Virus record (IMG/VR): IMGVR_UViG_3300043399_000004
Location: 1-22,794 of that record
Source: a virus
DNA length: 22,794 nucleotides
Direction: 5' to 3' (one strand)
Part shown: positions 15,175-22,773 of the stretch, piece after piece
Layout: each line of letters starts with the position of its first letter
How positions within the stretch are numbered: the first letter of the stretch is position 1
Made by a program: the position numbers and the translations under genes
Notes under the pieces: model-generated
What the model was told of the DNA's origin: nothing
The model's input: the letters and a program-made list of their open reading frames with translations, nothing else
Databases searched by the model: none

Positions 15175-15833
15175 TACATCACCAAAGGCTTGTACGGACG
15201 GAGCAGCGTGGATACGCCAAACGGAATTTCAGACTTCATGCCCACAGTATCGCCAACAGTTGAACGATTGTTGTAAAGATGCGTAAGCAACATCAAACCA
15301 GCCTGTTTGATAACAGGGTATTGCGCAATGATGCTTGGGCTAACCGAATACGTCACCACAATCGGGTTGGCAATGTATTGATTAATCTCGTTCGGCACTT
15401 CCGCCAGGATAATCCGATTGCCGGTTGGGTCATAGGCATACGCCGTTTCCGTTATCAGCACCGGCGTTGTGTTGGACGTTCCGTAAACTTCTACGGATTC
15501 AACAACCAAATTGCCTTGCCCTTCCGTAACTTCCGGCAAGTCCAAATACAGCGCATTGTTGCTGAAAGCAAAATACGGGTAATAGACTTTGTACGTTACG
15601 GGGAAGATTGGCATACCCAGATAATCTTCAATCGCCATACGCGTGGCGAGTTCCAATGATTCCAGATATGCGTCTTGGCTTTCGTCTTGGAATAGGTTGA
15701 GCTGTTGAGTAATCTCATCCAGCGTCAACCATCCCGTAGTAAGGTCGCGCGCAACCTGTTCAACTTTGGCGTAGTTGTACGGGTTGCGGTTGTTTGCCAT
15801 AAATGGCGCGAGAGTCATATTCTCGACTGCCAT
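15174..15833 (-). CDS. Head-tail adaptor (gp6-like connector)
   Basis: A 219-residue protein probably forming the adaptor ring beneath the portal. The C-terminal half carries the pattern of the phiE125 gp8/HK97 gp6-type connector family: IKQAGLMLLTHLYNNRSTVGD followed by EIPFGVSTLLRPYKPLVM. The N-terminal part has LTLDEITQQLNLFQDESQDA and LATRMAIEDYLGMP, helices often seen in these adaptors. The gene sits right after the capsid genes, with a good AGGGGAAC ribosome site 3-6 bases from the ATG at 15833. Its stop codon overlaps the next start as TAATG, consistent with coupled synthesis of neck proteins. Confidence 0.87.
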   Translation of the reverse strand: MAVENMTLAPFMANNRNPYNYAKVEQVARDLTTGWLTLDEITQQLNLFQDESQDAYLESLELATRMAIEDYLGMPIFPVTYKVYYPYFAFSNNALYLDLPEVTEGQGNLVVESVEVYGTSNTTPVLITETAYAYDPTGNRIILAEVPNEINQYIANPIVVTYSVSPSIIAQYPVIKQAGLMLLTHLYNNRSTVGDTVGMKSEIPFGVSTLLRPYKPLVM

Positions 15834-15846
15834 GACGTTCCCCTAA

Positions 15847-16869
15847 TTAGGCTGCGCTTGCACGAACACCCGCGAACGGGTCACGGACTGTAGAAGCAAC
15901 TCGCTTCTCGGCGTACATAGTAATGTAACCGGGGGCGGTTTGTTCAAACATTTGAACGCTAATTTCTTCCACGTCAGCAATTGTCAGGAAACGATTCCAG
16001 TTAGCCAGATAAATCGGGAAGTCCGCGCTCATGTACGGGTTCGGAATTACAGGCCAGCCAAAGACCGAGCCAAGTGCGCCCGCGTCATTAGGTTCGCCAA
16101 TGTCGATAAACAACGGCATACCAGCCGTGTCTTTCAGTTCGCGCAGCGTTTGAATCATTGCCGGAGTCATTTGCCATGCGGTGCCAGGCAGCGACCAATA
16201 TTGAGCGGGAAGAGCGTTAGCAATAGCCGCTACCTTTGCATAAGTAATGGTTGCGCCGGCAAGGCTTACAGTAGCGAGAGTGTGAACACCATTGGTAATA
16301 GCAGTACCGCTTGTGCCGTAAGCTGCTGTTGAACCGCTATTGTAAGAATCCAGTCCGCGTAGGCCACTCGTGCCACCCGTTGCAGTAGTTGTTGAACCCG
16401 ATTGGTCATCGTTAACCGCCATTGACAGACCTTCTTGCTGGCTAAATTCCAGCATCATGTCTTCAACCAGCGATGCATCCAGACCATTAATGTCATCCAG
16501 CGCAGCAACACGCACCGGCAATTGAGCCGTGATAACGCGTGTAGGCATTTGCCAAAAAGCCGTAGCGGTGTCAGGCGTGCCGCTGTTAGGCGTAAACGTG
16601 TAACCCCAAGGGTTGGTTTGATTGGTTGCGTTACCAGTTTTTGCAACAAATTGCACAGCCGAAGAATCGGGCGCTGCAATTGCACGCGCGCCCATACGGA
16701 ACGGGTTGGCATAACGTAATGTGGCGAAGGCTTCATCAAAATAAGTGCGACCACCAACATTCAGACCAGAACCAGTCAGAGCCGATGCTTCACGCAGGTC
16801 AATGGTTACTTTCCGGTTTTCGGTGAAAGCTTGTTTGATGCCTTCCAGAATTTTTTGAGTTGCACTCAT
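15847..16869 (-). CDS. Second capsid protein paralogue (HK97 fold) without delta domain
   Basis: This 340-residue protein is clearly related to its upstream neighbour. Shared blocks in the same order include EASALTGSG, GGRT, KTGN, WGY, AALDDI-GL, EFSQ-EG-SM, DQ-GSTTT, GLRGL-SY, LP-QYWS and PGYIT--EKR-AS-V-DPF. The matched core starts at residue 27 rather than 104, so the coiled-coil delta region is absent; the N-terminus MSATQKILEGIKQAFTENRK is one short helix. It may be a vertex (pentamer) or minor shell protein, as T4 gp24 is to gp23, or a variant major capsid subunit; function is inferred. The start has AGAGGAC 9 bases upstream. The divergence between the pair is high, so the duplication is old rather than a recent copy. 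Confidence 0.88.
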   Translation of the reverse strand: MSATQKILEGIKQAFTENRKVTIDLREASALTGSGLNVGGRTYFDEAFATLRYANPFRMGARAIAAPDSSAVQFVAKTGNATNQTNPWGYTFTPNSGTPDTATAFWQMPTRVITAQLPVRVAALDDINGLDASLVEDMMLEFSQQEGLSMAVNDDQSGSTTTATGGTSGLRGLDSYNSGSTAAYGTSGTAITNGVHTLATVSLAGATITYAKVAAIANALPAQYWSLPGTAWQMTPAMIQTLRELKDTAGMPLFIDIGEPNDAGALGSVFGWPVIPNPYMSADFPIYLANWNRFLTIADVEEISVQMFEQTAPGYITMYAEKRVASTVRDPFAGVRASAA

Positions 16870-16897
16870 TTTGATATGTCCTCTAGGGATGGGAGAA

Positions 16898-16916
16898 GGG
16901 GGGCATAAAGCCCCCC
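16898..16916 (-). terminator. GC-rich hairpin between the two capsid genes
   Basis: A perfect 7-bp inverted repeat reads GGGGGGC-TTTAT-GCCCCCC on the minus strand, just after the major capsid stop and 28 bases before the second capsid gene. The bases after it (TTCTCCCATCC) are only weakly T-rich, so it looks more like a partial terminator, an RNase-blocking 3' end or an attenuator than a full terminator. It would allow high expression of the first capsid gene and lower expression of the downstream genes. Confidence 0.55.
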
Positions 16917-16922
16917 ATTCTT

Positions 16923-18257
16923 TTAGGCTGCGGTAGCGGTCGAGCGGTAACGAATGATGCTGAACGGGTCAACAACAGACGATGCCAGACGCTTTTCACC
17001 AAAGAAGGTGATGTAGCCAGGCAGGGTTTGGTCATAGCGACGCAGAACCATGTTCAAACGGTCAACAATGGTGTGGCCACGTTGGAAGTCACCGAAATAA
17101 ATCGGGTACTTGCTAACTTCACCAGCTTCTGCACCGGCACCGACAGGGCTGTCAACGTAGTTGTTAACAACAACGTCAAAGCCAAGCAGCTTGCCAACAA
17201 TACCTTCGGTAACCAGCGGAGCCATACGTTCAAACACCGGCGTGCCGTTGTCATCTTTCAGACCACGCAGACCAGCAAGAGCCAGCGGGCTCATCATGAA
17301 CTTATTGCCATTGCTCCAGTATTGTTGCGGGAGCGAGTGGATGAAAGTCACAATGTCTTCAAACGTGATGAGGTTGGCCGAACCATTGCCGTTGGTGGTT
17401 AGCTGGTCGTAGGTAGCGATATCATGCATACCATCCGAAGCAGCCGTACCAGACGAACCGAAAGCAGCCGTGCTGATAACGCCGCCAGCGTAAACGCTGT
17501 TAGCGCCGCCGTAGCTGTTCAGACCGCGCAGGCCATCGGTAGCACCAGTGTCGGTCGTGGTTGAGCCAGCTTGGTCGTTGTTCTGCACCATCGAAGCACC
17601 TTCGACTTGCGAGAATTCTGCCAGCATATCGTCAACAACGTTGGCTTCCAAACCATCAATATCGTCCAAAGCGGCGGTACGAATCGGGAATTGAACGTTA
17701 ACGTCCTTCAGATTCAGTTGCCAAATGCTGGTGTTTTCGGTGGTTGCCGAGCCGTTGTTCTGGATGGCATAGCCCCATGCAGCACCAGCGTTGCCGGTCT
17801 TAGCGCGGAATTGATAAGTAGCGCCATCGGTAGCCACGTTGCGCGACAGACCACGCATTGGGTTAATCAGACGCAGCTTGTGGAACACGGGGTCGTAAGC
17901 AGTACGGCCACCAATGCCAGCACCCGAACCCGTGAGGGCAGAGGCTTCTTGCAGGTAGGCGGTGCGCTGGTCTTCCGATTCAAACAGTTTGATTTCCTTT
18001 TCAGCGCGTGCGCCGTTGCGGAAAGCATTCAGTTGTTCTTTGACCATTTTGTTCACATCAGCGCGAACAGATTTTTCTTGCTTGATGATTGCGGGTGCTT
18101 GAACCGATGCAACCTTGGCTTCCAGAGCAGCAACTTGCTCTACAAACTCGGCTTTAGCGGCTTCAACTTCTGCATGAGCAGCAGCTTGCACTTCTTCAAT
18201 CTTGCTTGCTTGGGCAGCTTCAATAGCTTCCAGCTTTTCGATGATAATTTGCGACAT
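16923..18257 (-). CDS. Major capsid protein with delta-like N-terminal domain (HK97 fold)
   Basis: This 444-residue protein is the probable main shell protein. Residues 1 to about 55 form an alanine/glutamate-rich coiled coil (AAHAEVEAAKAEFVEQVAALE), and the stretch to about 100 is charged; together they match the removable delta (scaffold) domain of HK97-type capsid proteins, consistent with the protease gene just upstream. The HK97-fold core begins near EASALTGSG (104-112) and includes AALDDIDGLEANVVDDMLAEF, a GLRGLNSYGG loop, HSLPQQYWS, and the terminal LPGYITFFGEKRLASSVVDPF block. If cleaved near residue 100, about 340 residues would remain. The start follows an AAGGAATAATC ribosome site that overlaps the protease stop. 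It is followed by a strong hairpin and by a paralogue. Confidence 0.94.
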   Translation of the reverse strand: MSQIIIEKLEAIEAAQASKIEEVQAAAHAEVEAAKAEFVEQVAALEAKVASVQAPAIIKQEKSVRADVNKMVKEQLNAFRNGARAEKEIKLFESEDQRTAYLQEASALTGSGAGIGGRTAYDPVFHKLRLINPMRGLSRNVATDGATYQFRAKTGNAGAAWGYAIQNNGSATTENTSIWQLNLKDVNVQFPIRTAALDDIDGLEANVVDDMLAEFSQVEGASMVQNNDQAGSTTTDTGATDGLRGLNSYGGANSVYAGGVISTAAFGSSGTAASDGMHDIATYDQLTTNGNGSANLITFEDIVTFIHSLPQQYWSNGNKFMMSPLALAGLRGLKDDNGTPVFERMAPLVTEGIVGKLLGFDVVVNNYVDSPVGAGAEAGEVSKYPIYFGDFQRGHTIVDRLNMVLRRYDQTLPGYITFFGEKRLASSVVDPFSIIRYRSTATAA

Positions 18258-18259
18258 GA

Positions 18260-19060
18260 TTATTCCTTAATAAAGGCGTTGAGTTTTTTCAGCAACTCGC
18301 GTTGCTCGAGAGCAGCGAGAATACTGGCTTCGTCCACCGCATCCGACTCACTCGGCTTCGGGGGCTCCACAATAGCCGCAGGAACCGCATCACGCGATTC
18401 AATTAGCTTTTTGAGGATGGAAGATGCGGTGGTGGCATCTTTCTTGGAAAGCCCTGCTTCACGCAGCACTTTCTCAATTTGTCGCGGGTTAGGGTGGCCT
18501 TCTGCATCAAAGCATTCCAGCTTCATAACTTCCGCGCGGTCATTGTTTGGATACATAACGACAGACACTTCGCGTAGACCGCCTTTGGTAATTTGAAAAT
18601 AACCATCGGTGTACGGGTCATCCGAACCAACAGCCATTGGCGAACCATCTTCTTTTACCCATTGATATTCGTCAGCATAAGCACCAACGGAAACGCCGCC
18701 AAACATATTGGGCGATTCTTTCATAATGGTGTAAACGTCAGAGCCGCCAACTGTGTTCAAATACAGTTTACCTTGGGCGGTCATTCCATCGCCATCAAAT
18801 TCAAAAGCGTTCCATTCGCCAATAGGCATACCCATGTCATTATGGTTTAGGAACATCGGAAGCGGTTTGCCGTCCACGGCAAATTCAGCAGCCCATTGCG
18901 CAAAGCCTTCCGGCTGATAGTTAAATTTCCGACCATCGGCACCTTCGCGCGCACCCCAAGTTGTAACGCGAGCTTCAATCTTGCCGCTTGGGTTTTCTGC
19001 CTCGTTTGCGTTTTCCTGCACCATTAGGCGCGCTTCGCATACCAGCATTAGATTCTTCAT
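18260..19060 (-). CDS. Prohead maturation protease (HK97 family)
   Basis: This is the serine protease that, in HK97-type assembly, cleaves the delta domain from the capsid protein inside the prohead. From the chosen start it has 266 residues. The catalytic candidates are H73 in MFLNHND, S124 in GGVSVGAY and E164 in GLREVSVV, in the order and spacing expected of this family. The region after residue 190 is charged and helical and may act as a scaffold or capsid-targeting tail. The reading frame extends upstream to a GTG at 19117, but no ribosome site is visible there. The ATG at 19060 has GGGG upstream and gives a start close to the family norm. The gene ends AAG GAA TAA, which forms the ribosome binding site of the capsid gene two bases later. 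Confidence 0.9.
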   Translation of the reverse strand: MKNLMLVCEARLMVQENANEAENPSGKIEARVTTWGAREGADGRKFNYQPEGFAQWAAEFAVDGKPLPMFLNHNDMGMPIGEWNAFEFDGDGMTAQGKLYLNTVGGSDVYTIMKESPNMFGGVSVGAYADEYQWVKEDGSPMAVGSDDPYTDGYFQITKGGLREVSVVMYPNNDRAEVMKLECFDAEGHPNPRQIEKVLREAGLSKKDATTASSILKKLIESRDAVPAAIVEPPKPSESDAVDEASILAALEQRELLKKLNAFIKE

Positions 19061-19190
19061 AGATAACCCCATTGTGAATTGCGAGATTGTTGTCTTGTAT
19101 CTTGTGGGGCGTATCACTTATTGGAAGTGTAACACCAGACGTTTTAATTTGTGAAGCCATAAGCTTCAACAATTTTTTCATGTGGCTCAT
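18975..19190 (-). CDS. Small ORF of unknown function after portal
   Basis: A 71-codon ORF whose ATG overlaps the portal stop as ATGA and has GGGG about 5 bases upstream, both typical of a coupled phage gene. It is not a recognised family. The product is hydrophilic, with a lysine-rich N-terminus (MSHMKKLLKLMASQ) and a strongly basic tail, KRKRGRKPKRQD, that resembles an AT-hook-type RGR core. The last 27 or so codons overlap the proposed 5' end of the protease gene in another frame, so that part of the protein could be constrained by, or an artefact of, the protease reading frame. It may also serve mainly to couple portal translation to the weakly initiated protease gene. Real gene is more likely than not. 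Confidence 0.5.
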   Translation of the reverse strand: MSHMKKLLKLMASQIKTSGVTLPISDTPHKIQDNNLAIHNGVIYEESNAGMRSAPNGAGKRKRGRKPKRQD

Positions 19191-20584
19191 TTTGCCCCGA
19201 TATTTGCTCGGCGTTTTTGGTTGCCGCCACCGCCGCCCGTGTCTTGTGGGCTAGTTCCGGCAATCGGGTCTTGAACCTTTGTATCTTTTTTCAATTCGTC
19301 TGCGCCATCAATCGTTGGCATATTCATGTATTCTCGTGCCTCGTTGGGAGTCATAATACCAGCATTAACTCCAGCCGAAACAAAATTAACTTGGTCAAGC
19401 GGCGCACCTTTAAGAAAATCTTTGGTGTCAAACCGGATGCACAGGTTCGGGTACCCTTTCAACAAATGCTGCTTTAGCTTTTGCTCCACATTAATAATCA
19501 TTGGATACATGGTGGTTTTATAAAACTCGTCCAACATGGTTTGGGTGTTGTTGTATTTCTGGTCATCAATGCCAAGCATTGTGGCCGGTACGCCAAACAA
19601 GCCGCAAATTCGTTTCATGGTTTGCTGTTTAAGAGCAGCGCATTCCGCGTCTTGCAAAGTCAGCATATCAACCGGCGTGTACGTCATGCCTTGGTCAAGC
19701 AGCATACCTTGACCGGCTTTGCTTGGGTCAACGTTGCGCGAACCGGTCATGGCGTTCCAAGTTTCCTTCAAACGCGAAGCAATTTCCTTGTATTTGGCAT
19801 CTGGGATAACTTGTGATGTTGAGAAAATGCCGGACGGCTTTGCCCCGTTTTGCATTACAAAATTGGCATAAATGTCAATATCTTGGTCAAGGCCAACCAA
19901 TTCAGCGGCCAAAATCCCTTTGTTAAAGCCTGACGAACCTTGCCATGCCGCTTCTTTAATGTGCATAACTTGGTGGGAATCCAAAGGCTCGTCACGGCTA
20001 AATCCGTATGACGGCGTGGACAAGCGATAAGATGGGTAACGTGTAGGCGTTAGCTGAACAGTAATCAGCGTAGCGTCTAGGTTATACATTTCCAGCGGGG
20101 TTTCGCTGGGGTCTTTTTGGTTTTTGCGCCACCAAAGAGTGAATGCTTCACCGGCAAGGTCTTGCCACATACACCATTGATACCAGAATTCATAACGCGA
20201 TTGGAAGTTGTTTGGGTTTTCCAACAACGCCAATACTTGCCGCGCCTTGTTTTTGTCGCGTGGGCTTACACGCTTGTCGGTAGTTGCATCAACAAAGCTG
20301 CCGTCTTCCATCTTAACCATCACGCCAAGGCCGCATTGAGCAAGGCTTCGGGCTTTAATTCCTACGCAACCCATAATTGTCGAGTTGCGCGTAAGGCCGG
20401 AAATATCCACCTGACGGCCAGCGGTAGTTGCGCTGGATGTGGTGACGTAAAGCAGTTGTTGTGCCGGTTGGCCTTGTTGACCGCCGTAGATAACTTGGTT
20501 GCCAAGTTGGAGTTGACCCAAAACAGTATTAGATTCCTGCTGTACGGGCTGTTTCTTTCGGAAGATGTCCAACAAAGCCATCAT
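19187..20584 (-). CDS. Portal protein (HK97 family)
   Basis: The 465-residue protein is the head portal, the dodecameric channel through which DNA enters and leaves and on which the capsid nucleates. It follows the large terminase directly, as in most HK97-like phages. Family features include an early MGCVGIKARSLAQ helix, an EFWYQWCMWQDLAGEAF segment, HIKEAAWQGSSGFNKG in the middle, and a late KRICGLFGVPATMLGI block, which is characteristic of phage portal proteins of the HK97 type. The C-terminus is low-complexity glycine and lysine/arginine rich (DTGGGGGNQKRR). Two ATG codons stand in tandem at 20584 and 20581; the upstream GGAG is 4 bases from the first and 7 from the second, so the second may be the true start. 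Its stop overlaps the next ORF as ATGA. Confidence 0.94.
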   Translation of the reverse strand: MMALLDIFRKKQPVQQESNTVLGQLQLGNQVIYGGQQGQPAQQLLYVTTSSATTAGRQVDISGLTRNSTIMGCVGIKARSLAQCGLGVMVKMEDGSFVDATTDKRVSPRDKNKARQVLALLENPNNFQSRYEFWYQWCMWQDLAGEAFTLWWRKNQKDPSETPLEMYNLDATLITVQLTPTRYPSYRLSTPSYGFSRDEPLDSHQVMHIKEAAWQGSSGFNKGILAAELVGLDQDIDIYANFVMQNGAKPSGIFSTSQVIPDAKYKEIASRLKETWNAMTGSRNVDPSKAGQGMLLDQGMTYTPVDMLTLQDAECAALKQQTMKRICGLFGVPATMLGIDDQKYNNTQTMLDEFYKTTMYPMIINVEQKLKQHLLKGYPNLCIRFDTKDFLKGAPLDQVNFVSAGVNAGIMTPNEAREYMNMPTIDGADELKKDTKVQDPIAGTSPQDTGGGGGNQKRRANIGAK

Positions 20585-20600
20585 ATTTCTCCGTTAACGG

Positions 20601-22271
20601 CTAAAAACTTCGGAAGCCAAAACTGTTCGAGACGAACGGGTTATCCAGACTGCAATGCGCCGCGATAATGAGCGCGATAATACCATCAACCTTTGCGGAT
20701 TTGTCAGCTTCGTTTTTACGCACTTTAATGTTGCCATTAACGTCAGTATAAACTTCACAGTTGCCTAGCTGCCACCCTACAAACGGGTTGCCGTCATGTT
20801 TTATCTTTTTGTTGAGGATTAACTTCTCAACATACTTGGACGGGTTGTTCAAAACAGCCATGCCCTGCCCGACCTTCTTAACGGGTATCCCCGCATCGTG
20901 CAGACGCGCAACAAGTGATGCAGCGTTATAAGCATCGTATCCTACCTCGCGCACGTTGTATAGTTCCGCTTGCTGTTTAATATACTCCGAAATCTCCCTG
21001 TCATCCATAACGTTGCCTTCCGTCAGCTTCAAAACGCCTGATTGAATAGCCACGTTAAAAATGTCCAAGTAATGTTTTGGAATTAGGGATAGGCTTTCTT
21101 CGGGAATAAAGAACTTCCATTCAGCTTCGTAATCCTGTTCCCCGTATCGCTTCAAAGTACAGACGGCATTTAAGTCTCGGGTAGCAGCAAGGTCAAATCC
21201 GATAAACACCGCTTCCGGTTCTTCCGGCCTGTCTTCGGTAATCAGACACAATGGGTCATCCCAATGCGCGCGGTCAAGCCATGCCGTATTGGCAGAAACG
21301 AAGATGTTTAGCGTCTTACAAAGAAATTCGTTTAACGCTGCTGGCTTGTGTTTGGCTTCTTCGGCGCGTTGAGCAATGGCTTCTTCAAACACGGATATGC
21401 CGTGCATGGGGTTGGCTTTAGCCCAATTGGACGGGTCGCGCCAATCGTCTTGCTGGTCAAGCCCGTAAAGCAGCCCAAACCAACGGGGATTGTCTGTTGC
21501 TTCGCCGGTAAACATAGAACGAAGCATGGCAAGGTCTTCGTAAAACTTTGTGTCTTTGGTAAAACTGGCTGTCGTAATATAAATCCGCAGCGGGTTTTGT
21601 CGTGCCACCATACCGGAATGAAGCACCTCAATGCTGTTCCGGTCTACAATCTGCGCCGCTTCATCAATGATGACGCATGACGGATTCTTACCATCGCCCG
21701 ACTTTTTCGTGTCGCGCGACAAGGCTTTAAACATAGATTGGGAATCCCCGACCTTAGCTATAACGTATTTTTGCACGTTATAGATTGAAGCGAATTCCGG
21801 CGGCATATTCTCCACAAAGCCTTTGGCAGCATCAAACACGATGGTTGCCTGTTCTCGGTTGGTAGCCAACGTGAAAACTTCCGCGCCGACTTCCCCGCAC
21901 GCCAATTCATACAACGCAATTGCCGCAGTTAGCGTGGATTTGCCGGCCTTTCTGGGGATGAAAAGGATAACATCGGTAACCATTCGGATATTTCGGTCTT
22001 TTTTCGACCTAAATCCGTAAACGCAGCAAATGAAAAATATCTGCCAGGCCTCCAATACGATGGGTTGACCGGCTTGTGGGCCTTTGGTGTGCCGCAGGAA
22101 ACCGATGAAATCCAGAACGTGTTGGGGGTAATCGGGGTCAAATACCCATTCCCATTCTTGGTTTTCGTACTGGTTGATAAACCGCTGACAAACCAGCCGC
22201 ACATCTCGGCAAACGTTTATGTCACCTTTTGCTACTTGGATGGCGTACCGGACGCCGTCTTCCCACATCAT
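20601..22271 (-). CDS. terL: Terminase large subunit (HK97/Terminase_1-like)
   Basis: This 556-residue protein is the packaging motor ATPase and nuclease. The N-terminal ATPase shows a Walker A variant IPRKAGKST (residues 105-113), a Walker B strand ending in a DE pair, CVIIDEAA (199-206), and a coupling motif YITTAS (231-236). The C-terminal RuvC-like nuclease shows the expected acidic residues in GFDLA (D360), GYDAY (D446) and KVDG (D529). Length and motif order are normal for Terminase_1-type phage terminases, so it appears intact. Its start overlaps the small subunit stop as ATGA, implying translational coupling; a second ATG follows immediately. It ends 16 bases before the portal start. 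Identification is firm; the packaging mode (cos, pac or other) is only suggested by the HK97-like type. Confidence 0.96.
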   Translation of the reverse strand: MMWEDGVRYAIQVAKGDINVCRDVRLVCQRFINQYENQEWEWVFDPDYPQHVLDFIGFLRHTKGPQAGQPIVLEAWQIFFICCVYGFRSKKDRNIRMVTDVILFIPRKAGKSTLTAAIALYELACGEVGAEVFTLATNREQATIVFDAAKGFVENMPPEFASIYNVQKYVIAKVGDSQSMFKALSRDTKKSGDGKNPSCVIIDEAAQIVDRNSIEVLHSGMVARQNPLRIYITTASFTKDTKFYEDLAMLRSMFTGEATDNPRWFGLLYGLDQQDDWRDPSNWAKANPMHGISVFEEAIAQRAEEAKHKPAALNEFLCKTLNIFVSANTAWLDRAHWDDPLCLITEDRPEEPEAVFIGFDLAATRDLNAVCTLKRYGEQDYEAEWKFFIPEESLSLIPKHYLDIFNVAIQSGVLKLTEGNVMDDREISEYIKQQAELYNVREVGYDAYNAASLVARLHDAGIPVKKVGQGMAVLNNPSKYVEKLILNKKIKHDGNPFVGWQLGNCEVYTDVNGNIKVRKNEADKSAKVDGIIALIIAAHCSLDNPFVSNSFGFRSF

Positions 22272-22735
22272 CCTTTAGGACCCTTTAGGAATTTCGCCAC
22301 CGGAGAATCATCGCCGGTCTTGTTCGCGCCCAATCTGCCGCGCGGAGTAAGCCCCAATTCGTTCATTAATTGGATGATAAGCGTGGTGGTTTTGTTCCGA
22401 AGCGACAGGAAAGGGTTAGTTCCGAATGTCTTTCCGTCATTAAAAGGTACAACTAAAGATTTATCTTTCAGCGAAATAGAGCAGCGAACGTACACTTCAA
22501 TCTGGTCGGCCAGCATCGCCAGCGCGTGTTTGTCCTGTTCCGAGCCAATGCCGTAAACCTCGTGCAGGAATTCGGCCGTTTCTTCGATAAATTTATCCTT
22601 GGAAAATCCTTCGGGATTGTCGAGCCATTCAGCTTTCGGCACGCGCTTCCGAATGGTCGGCGGGAGCATGGCAGCGTCGACACGGCGGGATTTTGTTCCG
22701 TCAATGACGTGAAGTTCAGGGGGTTTTTTATTCAT
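22268..22735 (-). CDS. terS: Terminase small subunit (P27-like)
   Basis: This 155-residue protein is the probable small terminase, which recognises the phage DNA and presents it to the large subunit for cutting and packaging. It is directly upstream of the large terminase gene and overlaps it by four bases (ATGA), the usual terS-terL arrangement. Residues about 50-90 look helical (EETAEFLHEVYGIGSEQDKH), and the C-terminal part contains LMNELGLTPRGRLGANK, which resembles the 'LGLTPssRarl' segment typical of P27-family small terminases. The very basic N-terminus (KSRRVDAA, TIRKRVPKAEW) could contact DNA. The ATG at 22735 has only a short GGGA upstream as ribosome binding site. The family assignment rests on this motif, length and position, not on a search. 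Confidence 0.82.
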   Translation of the reverse strand: MNKKPPELHVIDGTKSRRVDAAMLPPTIRKRVPKAEWLDNPEGFSKDKFIEETAEFLHEVYGIGSEQDKHALAMLADQIEVYVRCSISLKDKSLVVPFNDGKTFGTNPFLSLRNKTTTLIIQLMNELGLTPRGRLGANKTGDDSPVAKFLKGPKG

Positions 22736-22744
22736 AATTCCCGC

Positions 22745-22773
22745 TTTGTACCATCAAGACCCCCTATCGTCAA
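22745..22773 (-). promoter_or_regulatory. Weak candidate promoter upstream of terS
   Basis: TTGACG (22773-22768) lies 17 bases from TACAAA (22750-22745), 5 of 6 and 4 of 6 matches to the sigma70 boxes. A start of transcription some 7 bases on would be only about 3 bases from the ATG of the small terminase, so the mRNA would be nearly leaderless and lack the GGGA. This is why the call is weak. The rest of 22736-22794 shows no other feature. Confidence 0.25.

Noticed and set aside
17571-18596. Plus-strand open frame of 341 codons opposite the capsid and protease genes
   Set aside because: It is antisense to two solid capsid-assembly genes. Its sequence is rich in Phe, Ser and Cys, like a mirrored frame, with no recognisable domain or coupled neighbours.
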